Shown piece by piece: positions 16,209 to 24,315 of a stretch of DNA of 64,000 bases. The stretch covers positions 1 through 64,000 of the forward strand of contig JAGCWA010000046.1 in the NCBI GenBank assembly GCA_017962085.1, written 5' to 3'. Every line of letters starts with the position of its first letter. Positions within the stretch are counted from its first letter, which is position 1. Position numbers and translations under genes: made by a program. Origin of the DNA: Paludibacteraceae bacterium. Its GTDB lineage: Bacteria; Bacteroidota; Bacteroidia; Bacteroidales; Paludibacteraceae. The notes beneath the pieces are model-generated. The model was given only the letters and a program-made list of their open reading frames with translations, was not told where the DNA came from and did not search any database.

Positions 16209-18041
16209 CTACTTTCTTACTTGATCTTCCAATTTACCTATCACGTCCGCCGCATGGTTGTACAGCTCGTCCATTGAACTTTGGCTCTCTGATTTGGCGA
16301 ATCGGGCGAACTCGCATGTGCTGAGGATATCCATGAATGAGCGGATGGTCTCTTCGCTTACGTTGCGGTTCTCCAGTTCCTGCTCGATGGTCTCTTTGTT
16401 GAGTTGGGAGGTCGGAATGTTTAGCTTGTCGCCGATGTAGCCCCAAAGAGCTTTCATCACCTCCTCGTAGAAGGCTTCGCTCTCACCGCTCTTCAGGTAG
16501 GTGTCGGCTTGTTTCAGACGTTTCTTCGCCTGCTTGTTCGCCCTCTTGTTCTTCACTAATGCGATGTTCGCGTTCTCCTTGATTTGCTTTCTGTAGAGCA
16601 CCGCCAATGCGATGAAGAGCAGGAGCGGGATGATGTACCACAGCCAGAAACTAAGTGTTCCGAACATGTTCCCCTTGCTCTTCTCCACGGTGGTGTTCGT
16701 CATGTTGATGTAACGGAGGTCCGTGCCGAGGTACTTGACGTTCTCCTTGTTCGTGTAGTTGGAGATCACTTGGCTATTGTCCGTGTTGTTGTCGCCTTTC
16801 TCCACGTTCAGCGTGAACGATTTTGTCTTAAGCGTGTTGTAGCGCTTCGTGTTCAGGTCGAAGTAGGAGAATGTGGCGGCTGGAATCTCGAATGTGCCTG
16901 CGTGGCGAGGGATGACGAGGTAGTCGATCTCCCTTGTGCCCGAGTTGCCGTTGATCTTTTGGTTCTCTTTCGGAGGGTAGGTGTCGAAGTCGGAAGGGAA
17001 CTCGAACGTCGGGCTCTTCACGTACTTGATGTTACCGCTACCCGTTATCTTCACCTTGATGGTGATAGGCTCGTAGGCTTTGACCTGCGTGTTGCTGATG
17101 TCGCTCTCCATTTTGAAGGAACCCACCGCATTGTTGAAATCTGCAGGTTTGCCCTCTGAAGGCAATGCTTTGACCTCTATTTTTGTGCCTTCTATAGGGA
17201 TTATCTTCCTGACTCTCTTCATGGTGTTGAAGATGTCGTCGAAGCCCCAGAAACCTCTTCTCTGACCGCCAGTCGGCACTTGTAGGATGGCGGTGAGCTG
17301 ACCCTTCTCGATCTCGATCGGACCGCTCTTCTGAGGGTAGAGGATGGTCTGTTTCAGCTTGAATGTCTGGTATTTCACACCGTTCACGACGTCCGTTCCC
17401 GGTTGATCCTCCCTCTTCAATTGAATATCCTTGCTGATGAAGCCTTTGTATTCAGGCATCTTGTAGTCTTCGATTTCGAGAACGTTCCCTCTGTGATAGA
17501 GTGTGATAGTCGCCACGAGCTCCTCTTGTTCGTAGACGGTCTTCTTGGAGAATGTAGTCCTGATGAAGACGTCATTGCCTGCGGTTGTGGCACTGGAGGC
17601 TTGTCCGCCTTGGTTGCCTTGTCCGTTCCCCTGTTGCCCCGAGTTCTGTCCTGCCGGCACGACCTTGATGGTGACAGCGTTGGACATAATGGTCTCTCCA
17701 TTGTATTTGAAGCTGGAAGGGGAGATGGTGAATGTTCCCTCCTTTTTAGGCATAACTATGTAGGAGATGGAGAGGGATGTCTGACGGGTATAGTTACCGT
17801 TGGTCATGTAGACCGAGCTGGACTGCGATTGGGAAGGTCCCGCCAATACGGTGAAATCCCGCAGGTCCGGTTCCGAAATCTGAGGAGATGCGTTGGTGAT
17901 GGTGTATTCAACCCTGAACTGTTGGTTCATTTCCACTACCGATGGGGCCTTGAGCGTGAATGACACGTTGTCGTTGCTGGCCTTCAGCATGTTGAAGCCT
18001 CCCATTAGGAGCAGTAGAGTTATCAATATTCTATTTTTCAT
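16209..18041 (-). CDS. batD: BatD (oxygen tolerance protein)
   Basis: A 610-residue protein. Signal peptide, then a long periplasmic region with immunoglobulin-like beta domains (EYTITNASPQISEPDLRDF; YVKSPTFEFPSDFDTYPP), a Gly/Gln-rich linker near residue 135 (GQNSGQQGNGQGNQGGQ), one membrane helix near residue 470 (FWLWYIIPLLLFIALAVLY), and a cytoplasmic helical tail. It is preceded by its own promoter at 18062-18092, separating batD-batE from the upstream Bat genes by 139 bases. Confidence 0.9.
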   Translation of the reverse strand: MKNRILITLLLLMGGFNMLKASNDNVSFTLKAPSVVEMNQQFRVEYTITNASPQISEPDLRDFTVLAGPSQSQSSSVYMTNGNYTRQTSLSISYIVMPKKEGTFTISPSSFKYNGETIMSNAVTIKVVPAGQNSGQQGNGQGNQGGQASSATTAGNDVFIRTTFSKKTVYEQEELVATITLYHRGNVLEIEDYKMPEYKGFISKDIQLKREDQPGTDVVNGVKYQTFKLKQTILYPQKSGPIEIEKGQLTAILQVPTGGQRRGFWGFDDIFNTMKRVRKIIPIEGTKIEVKALPSEGKPADFNNAVGSFKMESDISNTQVKAYEPITIKVKITGSGNIKYVKSPTFEFPSDFDTYPPKENQKINGNSGTREIDYLVIPRHAGTFEIPAATFSYFDLNTKRYNTLKTKSFTLNVEKGDNNTDNSQVISNYTNKENVKYLGTDLRYINMTNTTVEKSKGNMFGTLSFWLWYIIPLLLFIALAVLYRKQIKENANIALVKNKRANKQAKKRLKQADTYLKSGESEAFYEEVMKALWGYIGDKLNIPTSQLNKETIEQELENRNVSEETIRSFMDILSTCEFARFAKSESQSSMDELYNHAADVIGKLEDQVRK

Positions 18042-18061
18042 ATCCTATTTTATTTGCACCA

Positions 18062-18092
18062 CAAAGGTACTAAATTACCGCTTATTCTCAAT
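18062..18092 (-). promoter_or_regulatory. Internal promoter of the Bat operon, before batD
   Basis: On the minus strand ATTG (18092-18089), 19 bases, TACCTTTG (18069-18062), 21 bases before the batD start codon. Spacing and -7 element match the window's other promoters. Confidence 0.65.
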
Positions 18093-18180
18093 GTTTTTTT
18101 ATCGTCAATCCATCCCATTGTCCGAGGTTCCGTTGCCTGTTTGTGCGCAGGCGTCACTTCGTTTATGACGTCGGGGAGGA

Positions 18181-19122
18181 TTACCAGTTCTTTTCGATCC
18201 TTTTCCTTTGATGGTTCTTGTCTCTTTGTATGCGAACCTTCTTCAAAGTGTTCTCCTCGTCCTTCTCCATCGCCTTCAGGATCTGTTCCGCATTCTCCAG
18301 GGAGAGATCCGCGTTTTGGTCTTTTTGTCCGTTCTTTTCGTCGGTTTCCTTACGCTCGTCTTCCTTGCTGTTTTGATCTTGATTCTGCTGATCCTGTTGA
18401 TCCTGTTGGTCTTGGTTCTGTTGATCTTTGTTCTGGTTCTGTTGATTCTGTTGGTTTTGCTGGTTCTGGTTGTTTGGCGGAGTGATGTCCTTCAGGATGT
18501 CCAGCAACCTTTTCTCACACTCCTGCGCATAGGCGAGGTTGAACCTTGTACTATCATTATTTGGGCCTTCCCGCAATGAATTCTTGTAATCGCCGATTGC
18601 CTTTTGCACGTGGGTCAGATCCCCCGCCAGCTTCTGGTATTGATTCTTGTAGTCTGCGTTTTGGGCAGCATTAGGTTGTTCGGATTGGTTCTTCAGATCT
18701 TCGCCAATCATGATGATGGAGTCCAATGGAGTGACTTGCGTCATGTTGCAATTACCCTTGTTGTGGAATGTCTTTGATAGAAATTCGTCGTTCTCAAAGG
18801 GGGAGAATCTATTCACCACTTGGTATTTGCGCGCTGCGTTCTGGTAGGTTGAGTCCTCCAAATCGTATCTTTTCTTTTTGTTGTATGTGCTGGCTTTGTT
18901 GTATTCAGCCCCATAGGAGAGAGAGTCTTTGAAGAGCGCACTGTTGTATTCTTTCAGGGCGTTTTCATACTGAGCTTTGCCATAAAATTTATTTCCTTCT
19001 TTGATGTCGTCATTTGCTCGGATGGTTGGGCTATCTGAGAAATATATCACGTTGATTATAAGTGATATAATCATTATGAAGATAGTGCCTACAATGATTA
19101 ATATGTATTTTTTCCAAGTCAT
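18181..19122 (-). CDS. batC: BatC: membrane-anchored TPR protein with Gln/Asn-rich tract
   Basis: A 313-residue protein. An N-terminal membrane helix (residues 6-28), then TPR repeats (GNKFYGKAQYENALKEYNSALF, EYNKASTYNKKKRYDLEDSTYQ). Around residues 219-260 lies a low-complexity tract built from NQQ and DQQ triplets, then a Lys/Glu-rich tail. The tract is encoded by repeated CAG/CAA codons and may vary in length. Position between batB (12 bases) and batD fits BatC. Confidence 0.88.
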   Translation of the reverse strand: MTWKKYILIIVGTIFIMIISLIINVIYFSDSPTIRANDDIKEGNKFYGKAQYENALKEYNSALFKDSLSYGAEYNKASTYNKKKRYDLEDSTYQNAARKYQVVNRFSPFENDEFLSKTFHNKGNCNMTQVTPLDSIIMIGEDLKNQSEQPNAAQNADYKNQYQKLAGDLTHVQKAIGDYKNSLREGPNNDSTRFNLAYAQECEKRLLDILKDITPPNNQNQQNQQNQQNQNKDQQNQDQQDQQDQQNQDQNSKEDERKETDEKNGQKDQNADLSLENAEQILKAMEKDEENTLKKVRIQRDKNHQRKRIEKNW

Positions 19123-19134
19123 AATCTGCTACAA

Positions 19135-20160
19135 TTATTTGTTGAATAATTTGAAGTTCCTGAATAGTTTGTTCTTCTTTTCCATGATGAAGATCTCTGC
19201 GACGAGGATGATCAGTGCGATCCATGCGAAGGTCGGGTATTGCTCTTCGTATTCGGAGTATACTTTGACGTCCACCTCATGTTTGGATATTTTATTTATC
19301 TCCTCCTGAATGACTTTCAGCGCATTGTTGGAGTTGTCCGCGCGGACGTAGATACCGTTGCCCGCTTGCGCTATTTTCATACACATTGTTTCGTTGAGTG
19401 CGGAACTTATGTAGTTGCCTGATTGGTCACGGATGTAGTCGTTCGTACCCTCGATAGGTACGGGCGCACCGTTGATTGAACCGATTCCCACCACGTTCAC
19501 CTGAATGCCCTTCTCCGCGGCTTTCTTGGCGGCCGCTTCCGCATCATCCTCGTGGTTTTCACCGTCGGTAATGATGATGATGGCTTTCCCGTTTTCAGTC
19601 TCTTCTGAGAAGGCGGTGCATGCCTTCTCTATCGCTCCTCCGATGGCTGTTCCCTGCATGTCGATCAGCTTAGGCGTGATGGAGGAGATGAACATCCTCG
19701 ACGATTGATAGTCCGTCGTGATGGGGAGTTGCGTGAAGGCGGTTCCCGCGAATACCACGACACCGATCTTGTCGTTGTCTAGTCCGTCCAGGATTTGGTA
19801 TAGCATGTTTTTGGAACGTTCCAGTCTGTTCGGCTTGATGTCTTCCGCCAGCATAGAGTTGGAGATGTCCAATGCGACCATCACCTCGACCCCTTTCTTC
19901 TTCACGTTCTGCAGTTTCGAACCGAACTGAGGGCGTGCCACGCAGATGATGAGGGCCACCAAGGCGAGCATCATCAGGCAGAATTTGGTGATCTCCTTTC
20001 CGCTGGAGGCGCCCGGCATCAGGTCCTTCATCAGATTGGATTCTCCGAATTTCTTTATGTTTTTTGTCCGCAGTATTCTCGTGACGATAAAGCCAATGAT
20101 GAAGGCAGGCACGATGAACAGCAGCAATAGAATATCTGGGTTTGCGAATTTGAATAGCAT
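19135..20160 (-). CDS. batB: BatB: membrane-anchored von Willebrand A domain protein
   Basis: A 341-residue protein with two N-terminal membrane helices (about residues 8-28 and 58-77), a VWA domain with an intact metal-ion-dependent adhesion site (DISNSM near residue 97, T-x4-D later), and a C-terminal helix (FAWIALIILVAEIFIM). The VWA domain faces the periplasm by the helix pattern. It sits 15 bases after batA, its close paralogue. Confidence 0.93.
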   Translation of the reverse strand: MLFKFANPDILLLLFIVPAFIIGFIVTRILRTKNIKKFGESNLMKDLMPGASSGKEITKFCLMMLALVALIICVARPQFGSKLQNVKKKGVEVMVALDISNSMLAEDIKPNRLERSKNMLYQILDGLDNDKIGVVVFAGTAFTQLPITTDYQSSRMFISSITPKLIDMQGTAIGGAIEKACTAFSEETENGKAIIIITDGENHEDDAEAAAKKAAEKGIQVNVVGIGSINGAPVPIEGTNDYIRDQSGNYISSALNETMCMKIAQAGNGIYVRADNSNNALKVIQEEINKISKHEVDVKVYSEYEEQYPTFAWIALIILVAEIFIMEKKNKLFRNFKLFNK

Positions 20161-20175
20161 CTCTCTTCCTCCTTT

Positions 20176-21159
20176 TTATGGTATGTGGCGTAATAGTGTT
20201 TTGCGGAGCACTATCTCAAGAATGAACAAGATCAGTGCGGCGATTGCCCAAGGCAGGTATTCCTCGCTCTTTTTACAATATTCCGTCACTTGTATTTTTG
20301 TCTTTTCTAACTGGTCTATCTCGGCGTAGATGGATTTCAGAGACTCGTTGTTGGTTGCCCTGTAATATCTTCCACCTGTTTTGTTCGCTATGTTCTTCAG
20401 CGTTGTTTCGTCGATATCCACAGGCATCATCAGCTTTTGTCCGTTGATTCGGATAGGGGCTTGCGGCGCATTGGTTCCGACACCGATGGTGTAGACCTTT
20501 ATTTTGAAGGTCGCCGCGAGGTCGGCCGCAGTCAGCGGGTCGATTTCTCCACGGTTGTTGGAACCGTCCGTCAGCAGGATGATGATCTTGGAAGGCGCGT
20601 CCACGTCTTTGATTCTGTTGACCGCGTTGGCGATACCCAATCCGATGGCTGTTCCCTTGTCCTCCACCATGTCGTCGCTCACGTTGTTCAGCAGGCTGAC
20701 CAGTGCGGTCTTGTCTGTGGTGAGCGGGCTTTGCGTGAAGCTTTCGCCGGCGAATACGACCAAGCCGATATTATCGTTCGGTCTGTTCATGATGAATTCC
20801 GAACCGATTTTCTTGGCGGCGTCCAATCTTGTCGGTTTCAAGTCTTCGGCCCGCATACTCTCGGAGATGTCCAATGCCATCACGATGTTGATACCCTCCA
20901 CGTTTTTGTTGGAGAGGTTATCGGACGATTGAGGTCTCGCCAAAGCGAAGATGACCGCGGTGATGGCCAACATCCTGAGGATGAACGGTATGTGTATCAG
21001 GTATGTCTTGTAGCCTTTCCCTATTCCCTTGAATGTGGACGTGGTTGAAACACGCATGCTGGGGATGGTCTTCCCGTTCTTCCAGATGTACCATGCCACG
21101 ATTGGTATCAAAAGCAGCAGTAGGTAAAAATAGCCTGGGTTTGCGTATGTGATTGTCAT
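20176..21159 (-). CDS. batA: BatA: membrane-anchored von Willebrand A domain protein
   Basis: A 327-residue paralogue of BatB with the same plan: two N-terminal helices, a VWA domain with DISESM (MIDAS) near residue 95, LLTDGSNNRGEIDP, and a C-terminal helix (LPWAIAALILFILEIVL). In characterised Bat clusters BatA and BatB are proposed to form a periplasmic complex with BatC-E. That is family knowledge, not seen here. Confidence 0.93.
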   Translation of the reverse strand: MTITYANPGYFYLLLLLIPIVAWYIWKNGKTIPSMRVSTTSTFKGIGKGYKTYLIHIPFILRMLAITAVIFALARPQSSDNLSNKNVEGINIVMALDISESMRAEDLKPTRLDAAKKIGSEFIMNRPNDNIGLVVFAGESFTQSPLTTDKTALVSLLNNVSDDMVEDKGTAIGLGIANAVNRIKDVDAPSKIIILLTDGSNNRGEIDPLTAADLAATFKIKVYTIGVGTNAPQAPIRINGQKLMMPVDIDETTLKNIANKTGGRYYRATNNESLKSIYAEIDQLEKTKIQVTEYCKKSEEYLPWAIAALILFILEIVLRKTLLRHIP

Positions 21160-21173
21160 AATGCTAGCTCTTT

Positions 21174-22187
21174 TTAGGATAACGTAAATGGTTTTCCGTC
21201 GTCACTCTTCTCTCCTTGTTGACCGTCGGATGCACCTTCCTGCTCCTCCTTTTGTGGAGTCTGAGCGGTCTGCTGTACGATGAACATCGCATTGACGATG
21301 CTCATTTCGTTCTCTTCCTTGGTCGGCTGGTATTTGGCGAACTTCACCATATCGGAGAGTTGGAATACCTGACTGATTTTGTCCTCGACCCTTTTAGCCT
21401 CTTCGTCAGACCGCAATTCCTCGATGATTTGGTTGGAAGTCATCTCGAAGGCGCTGATCTGGAATCTCTCCAAGAAGTAGTTACGCAGGGTATCGGTAAT
21501 CTGCGTGTAGTATTTCTTGTCTTGTCCCTTCTCCCAAATCTTCTCTTCCTTGATATCCTTGAGCGATGAAAGGGCGAGCTCTTGCGGCGTTCGTCTATCT
21601 ATCGTGTCGAAGGTGATGATTGCCTGTTTCTTCCTTCTAGTGAAGAATAGGACGCTCACGATGAATATGAAGGGTATGCCAGCGAAGAGTGGCACGAACG
21701 AAAGGTAATGGAATATTCGTGTGAAGTTGAACCCTGGACGGTAGATGTCGTGGTTGCCTTTGAGCTTCGCTTTGGTGAAGTCTTCCTCGATGGTGACCAC
21801 ATCCACGATGATTTTTTCCGTCAAGTATTCGGATGAGTATCCTGGTTCGTGCGTCTCGAATTTGAAGGGCGGTAATTCATATCGACCCGTATCGAAGGCG
21901 GTGACGATGAGGTCCTCCTTGATCCGCAAGTTCCCTCCCTTGATCACCGTTGTGTCTTTCATGGAAGAGCGGAGTACTTCTACGCCGCCTGCCAAAAGGT
22001 TATTTTCTGTGAAATCAGGGAAATGCAGTCTGACGATTTTGGGTTGCTCCACTTCCAGATGGATGATCCTTTGCTCTCCGATGAGCAGGGTGGTCGAGTC
22101 CATCGTCGCTTTCACGGTTATAGGAGCCGCCGAAGCGGTTGTTGTCGCCACGAGTAGTAATCCGATGATGTATTTCAGTCTTTTCAT
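21174..22187 (-). CDS. Bat-operon membrane protein (DUF4381-like)
   Basis: A 337-residue protein. Signal peptide (residues 1-20), a beta-rich periplasmic domain resembling the first domain of BatD (LEVEQPKIVRLHFPDF, DTGRYELPPFKFET), one membrane helix near residue 165 (FVPLFAGIPFIFIVSVLFF), and a cytoplasmic helical region (TPQELALSSLKDI ... YYTQITDTLRNYFLERF) that is typical of DUF4381. It lies between the DUF58 gene and batA, 12-14 bases from each. Confidence 0.8.
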   Translation of the reverse strand: MKRLKYIIGLLLVATTTASAAPITVKATMDSTTLLIGEQRIIHLEVEQPKIVRLHFPDFTENNLLAGGVEVLRSSMKDTTVIKGGNLRIKEDLIVTAFDTGRYELPPFKFETHEPGYSSEYLTEKIIVDVVTIEEDFTKAKLKGNHDIYRPGFNFTRIFHYLSFVPLFAGIPFIFIVSVLFFTRRKKQAIITFDTIDRRTPQELALSSLKDIKEEKIWEKGQDKKYYTQITDTLRNYFLERFQISAFEMTSNQIIEELRSDEEAKRVEDKISQVFQLSDMVKFAKYQPTKEENEMSIVNAMFIVQQTAQTPQKEEQEGASDGQQGEKSDDGKPFTLS

Positions 22188-22199
22188 CTCTGATGTCTT

Positions 22200-23069
22200 T
22201 TACATACGTTGTTGGAAGAGTTTCATTAACGCCTTCACGTAGTCTTCGTCGGTGGAGATGGAGGTGTAGTCCACGCCGCAGTGGGAGAATGTCTGGCGGA
22301 TATCCTCCTGACGTTTTCTCCAGTTGGAATGGTAAATGTTCCTCATCTTCGCGCTGGAGGTGTCTATCCACATGTCCTCGCCCGTCTCCGCGTCTTTCAC
22401 CTTGATCAGTCCGACGGAAGGCAGTTCCGACTCACGTTTGTCGTAGATCTGCATGGCCACGATGTCGTGTTTCCTGTTGGCGATGGTCAGTGATTGGCGG
22501 AAGTCCTTGTCGATGAAGTCGGAAATGACGAAGGCCGTGCATCTTTTCTTGATGACGTTGGTGAGGTACACGAGCGCGTCCTCGACGTTGGTCTTCTTGC
22601 TCTCCGGCTCGAATCCGAGCAGTTCGCGGATGATGTAGAGCACATGCTTTTTCCCTTTCTGCGGGGAGATGAACTTCTCTATCTTGTCGGAGAATAGTAT
22701 GACACCGATCTTATCGTTGTTTTGGATGGCGGAGAAGGCTATGGTGGCGGCTATTTCCGCCATCATCTCTCTCTTCTTCTGCACTTGCGTACCGAAGTCT
22801 CCGCTGGCAGACACGTCGACAAGGAGCATCATGGTCATTTCCCTCTCCTCTTCGAACACCTTGACGAAAGGTTTGTTGAAACGTGCCGTCACGTTCCAGT
22901 CGATGTTTCGGATATCATCGCCGTATTGGTATTCGCGCACCTCGGCGAAGGTCATACCACGCCCCTTGAAGGCGGTGTGGTACTCTCCTGCGAAGATGTT
23001 CCGCGAAAGGCCTTTGGTCTTGATCTCGATCTTCCGGACCTTCTTGATTATTTCGTTAGTGTCTTGCAT
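22200..23069 (-). CDS. DUF58 protein with degenerate VWA fold
   Basis: A 289-residue cytoplasmic protein. The DUF58 core includes GRGMTFAEVREYQYGDDIRNIDW and a following VWA-like segment LLVDVSASGDFG with a DxSxS metal site. DUF58 proteins travel with MoxR ATPases in almost all genomes and are thought to be their partners. It is 31 bases downstream of the MoxR gene. Confidence 0.92.
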   Translation of the reverse strand: MQDTNEIIKKVRKIEIKTKGLSRNIFAGEYHTAFKGRGMTFAEVREYQYGDDIRNIDWNVTARFNKPFVKVFEEEREMTMMLLVDVSASGDFGTQVQKKREMMAEIAATIAFSAIQNNDKIGVILFSDKIEKFISPQKGKKHVLYIIRELLGFEPESKKTNVEDALVYLTNVIKKRCTAFVISDFIDKDFRQSLTIANRKHDIVAMQIYDKRESELPSVGLIKVKDAETGEDMWIDTSSAKMRNIYHSNWRKRQEDIRQTFSHCGVDYTSISTDEDYVKALMKLFQQRM

Positions 23070-23100
23070 CTCAGTTTGAATTCAGCTGTTTCTTCTTTGA

Positions 23101-24105
23101 TCACGGTACCTCCACCGCGTTGATGATTTCGCTGATGATGTCCTCGCTGGTCACGTTGTTCGCCTCCGCCTCGTAGCTCAGACCGATACGGTGTCTCAGC
23201 ACGTCGTGCGCGATGGCTCTCACGTCCTCTGGGATGACGTAGCCTCTCTTCATGAGGAATGCGTATGTGCGGGCCGCCAACGCCAAGTTGATGGATGCAC
23301 GAGGTGATCCTCCGAAGGCGATCATCTCCTGCAGGTGGGCGAGGTTCTTCTCCTTAGGGAAACGGGTGGCATGAACGATGTCGACGATGTAGCGCTCGAT
23401 CTTTTCGTCCACGTAGACTTCCTGTACGACCTTTCTCGCTTTGATGATGTCTTCCGGTTTCAGGACAGGGGTGATCTTCACCTCTTCCCTTTGGATATTT
23501 TGTTTGATGATATCCATCTCCTCCTTTGGTTTCGGGTAGGTGATGTGCACCTTCAGCATGAAACGGTCCAATTGCGCCTCAGGCAATGGGTAGGTTCCTT
23601 CCTGCTCGATTGGGTTCTGGGTGGCCAATACGAGGAATGGGGAAGGCAACTTGAAGGTCTCCTCACCGATGGTCACTTGCCTCTCCTGCATGGCCTCCAA
23701 CAAGGCACTCTGCACTTTGGCAGGCGCACGGTTGATCTCGTCCGCCAAGACCAGGTTGGCGAATACAGGTCCCTTCTTTATGCTGAATTCCTCTGTTTTC
23801 TGGCTGTAGATCATGGTACCGATCACGTCGGCCGGCAAAAGGTCTGGCGTGAACTGGATTCTGTTGTATTTTGCGTCGATCAGTTTGCCCAATGTCTTGA
23901 TGGCCAATGTCTTCGCCAATCCCGGTACGCCTTCTAGCAGGACGTGACCGTCGGCCAATAGTCCGATGAGTAATGATTCCACTAAATGCTTCTGTCCTAC
24001 GATGGATTTGTTCATGCCCATCGTCAAAAGGTCTACGAACTCGCTATGCTCCTTGATTTTGGAATCCAGAGCCTTGAAGTCTATTGCCTGTAATGCCTGA
24101 TTCAT
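23101..24105 (-). CDS. MoxR-family AAA+ ATPase, first gene of the Bat operon
   Basis: A 334-residue AAA+ protein. Walker A GVPGLAKT near residue 60, Walker B with LADEINRAPAKVQSALLEAM, sensor 1 LATQNPIEQEGTYPLPEAQLDRF. MoxR proteins are proposed to act as chaperones that load metals or mature complexes together with VWA proteins, matching the four VWA or VWA-like partners downstream. A TACATTTG -7 element at 24172-24179 (minus strand) is the likely operon promoter, without a clear -33 element. Confidence 0.93.
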   Translation of the reverse strand: MNQALQAIDFKALDSKIKEHSEFVDLLTMGMNKSIVGQKHLVESLLIGLLADGHVLLEGVPGLAKTLAIKTLGKLIDAKYNRIQFTPDLLPADVIGTMIYSQKTEEFSIKKGPVFANLVLADEINRAPAKVQSALLEAMQERQVTIGEETFKLPSPFLVLATQNPIEQEGTYPLPEAQLDRFMLKVHITYPKPKEEMDIIKQNIQREEVKITPVLKPEDIIKARKVVQEVYVDEKIERYIVDIVHATRFPKEKNLAHLQEMIAFGGSPRASINLALAARTYAFLMKRGYVIPEDVRAIAHDVLRHRIGLSYEAEANNVTSEDIISEIINAVEVP

Positions 24106-24260
24106 ATTGTTTTGTTTTTAATATTTATATTTTCTAGTCAATCGTTTTTCACTTACACATATACTGATACGCAAATGTACAAAATAATAGCCTATCTTTT
24201 CACCTGTTTAATAACAATTATAATTTTTTTAAATTGCTTTAACTTTTCATCTCTATTCAT

Positions 24261-24297
24261 GAAAAAAGCCACCTGAAAAATCTTTTCAGGTGGCTTT
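24261..24297 (-). terminator. Terminator of the HU/HU-LysM operon
   Basis: Stem of about 14 bp (GCCACCTGAAAA/TTTTCAGGTGGC with A/T ends), followed on the minus strand by TTTTTTC, 19 bases after the stop codon. Confidence 0.88.
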
Positions 24298-24315
24298 GCT
24301 GTTTTATCTTCCCTT

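Noticed and set aside
18208-18579. Leucine-rich frame opposite batC
   Set aside because: It is the reverse reading of the Gln/Asn triplet tract (CAG becomes CTG), a known source of spurious hydrophobic frames.
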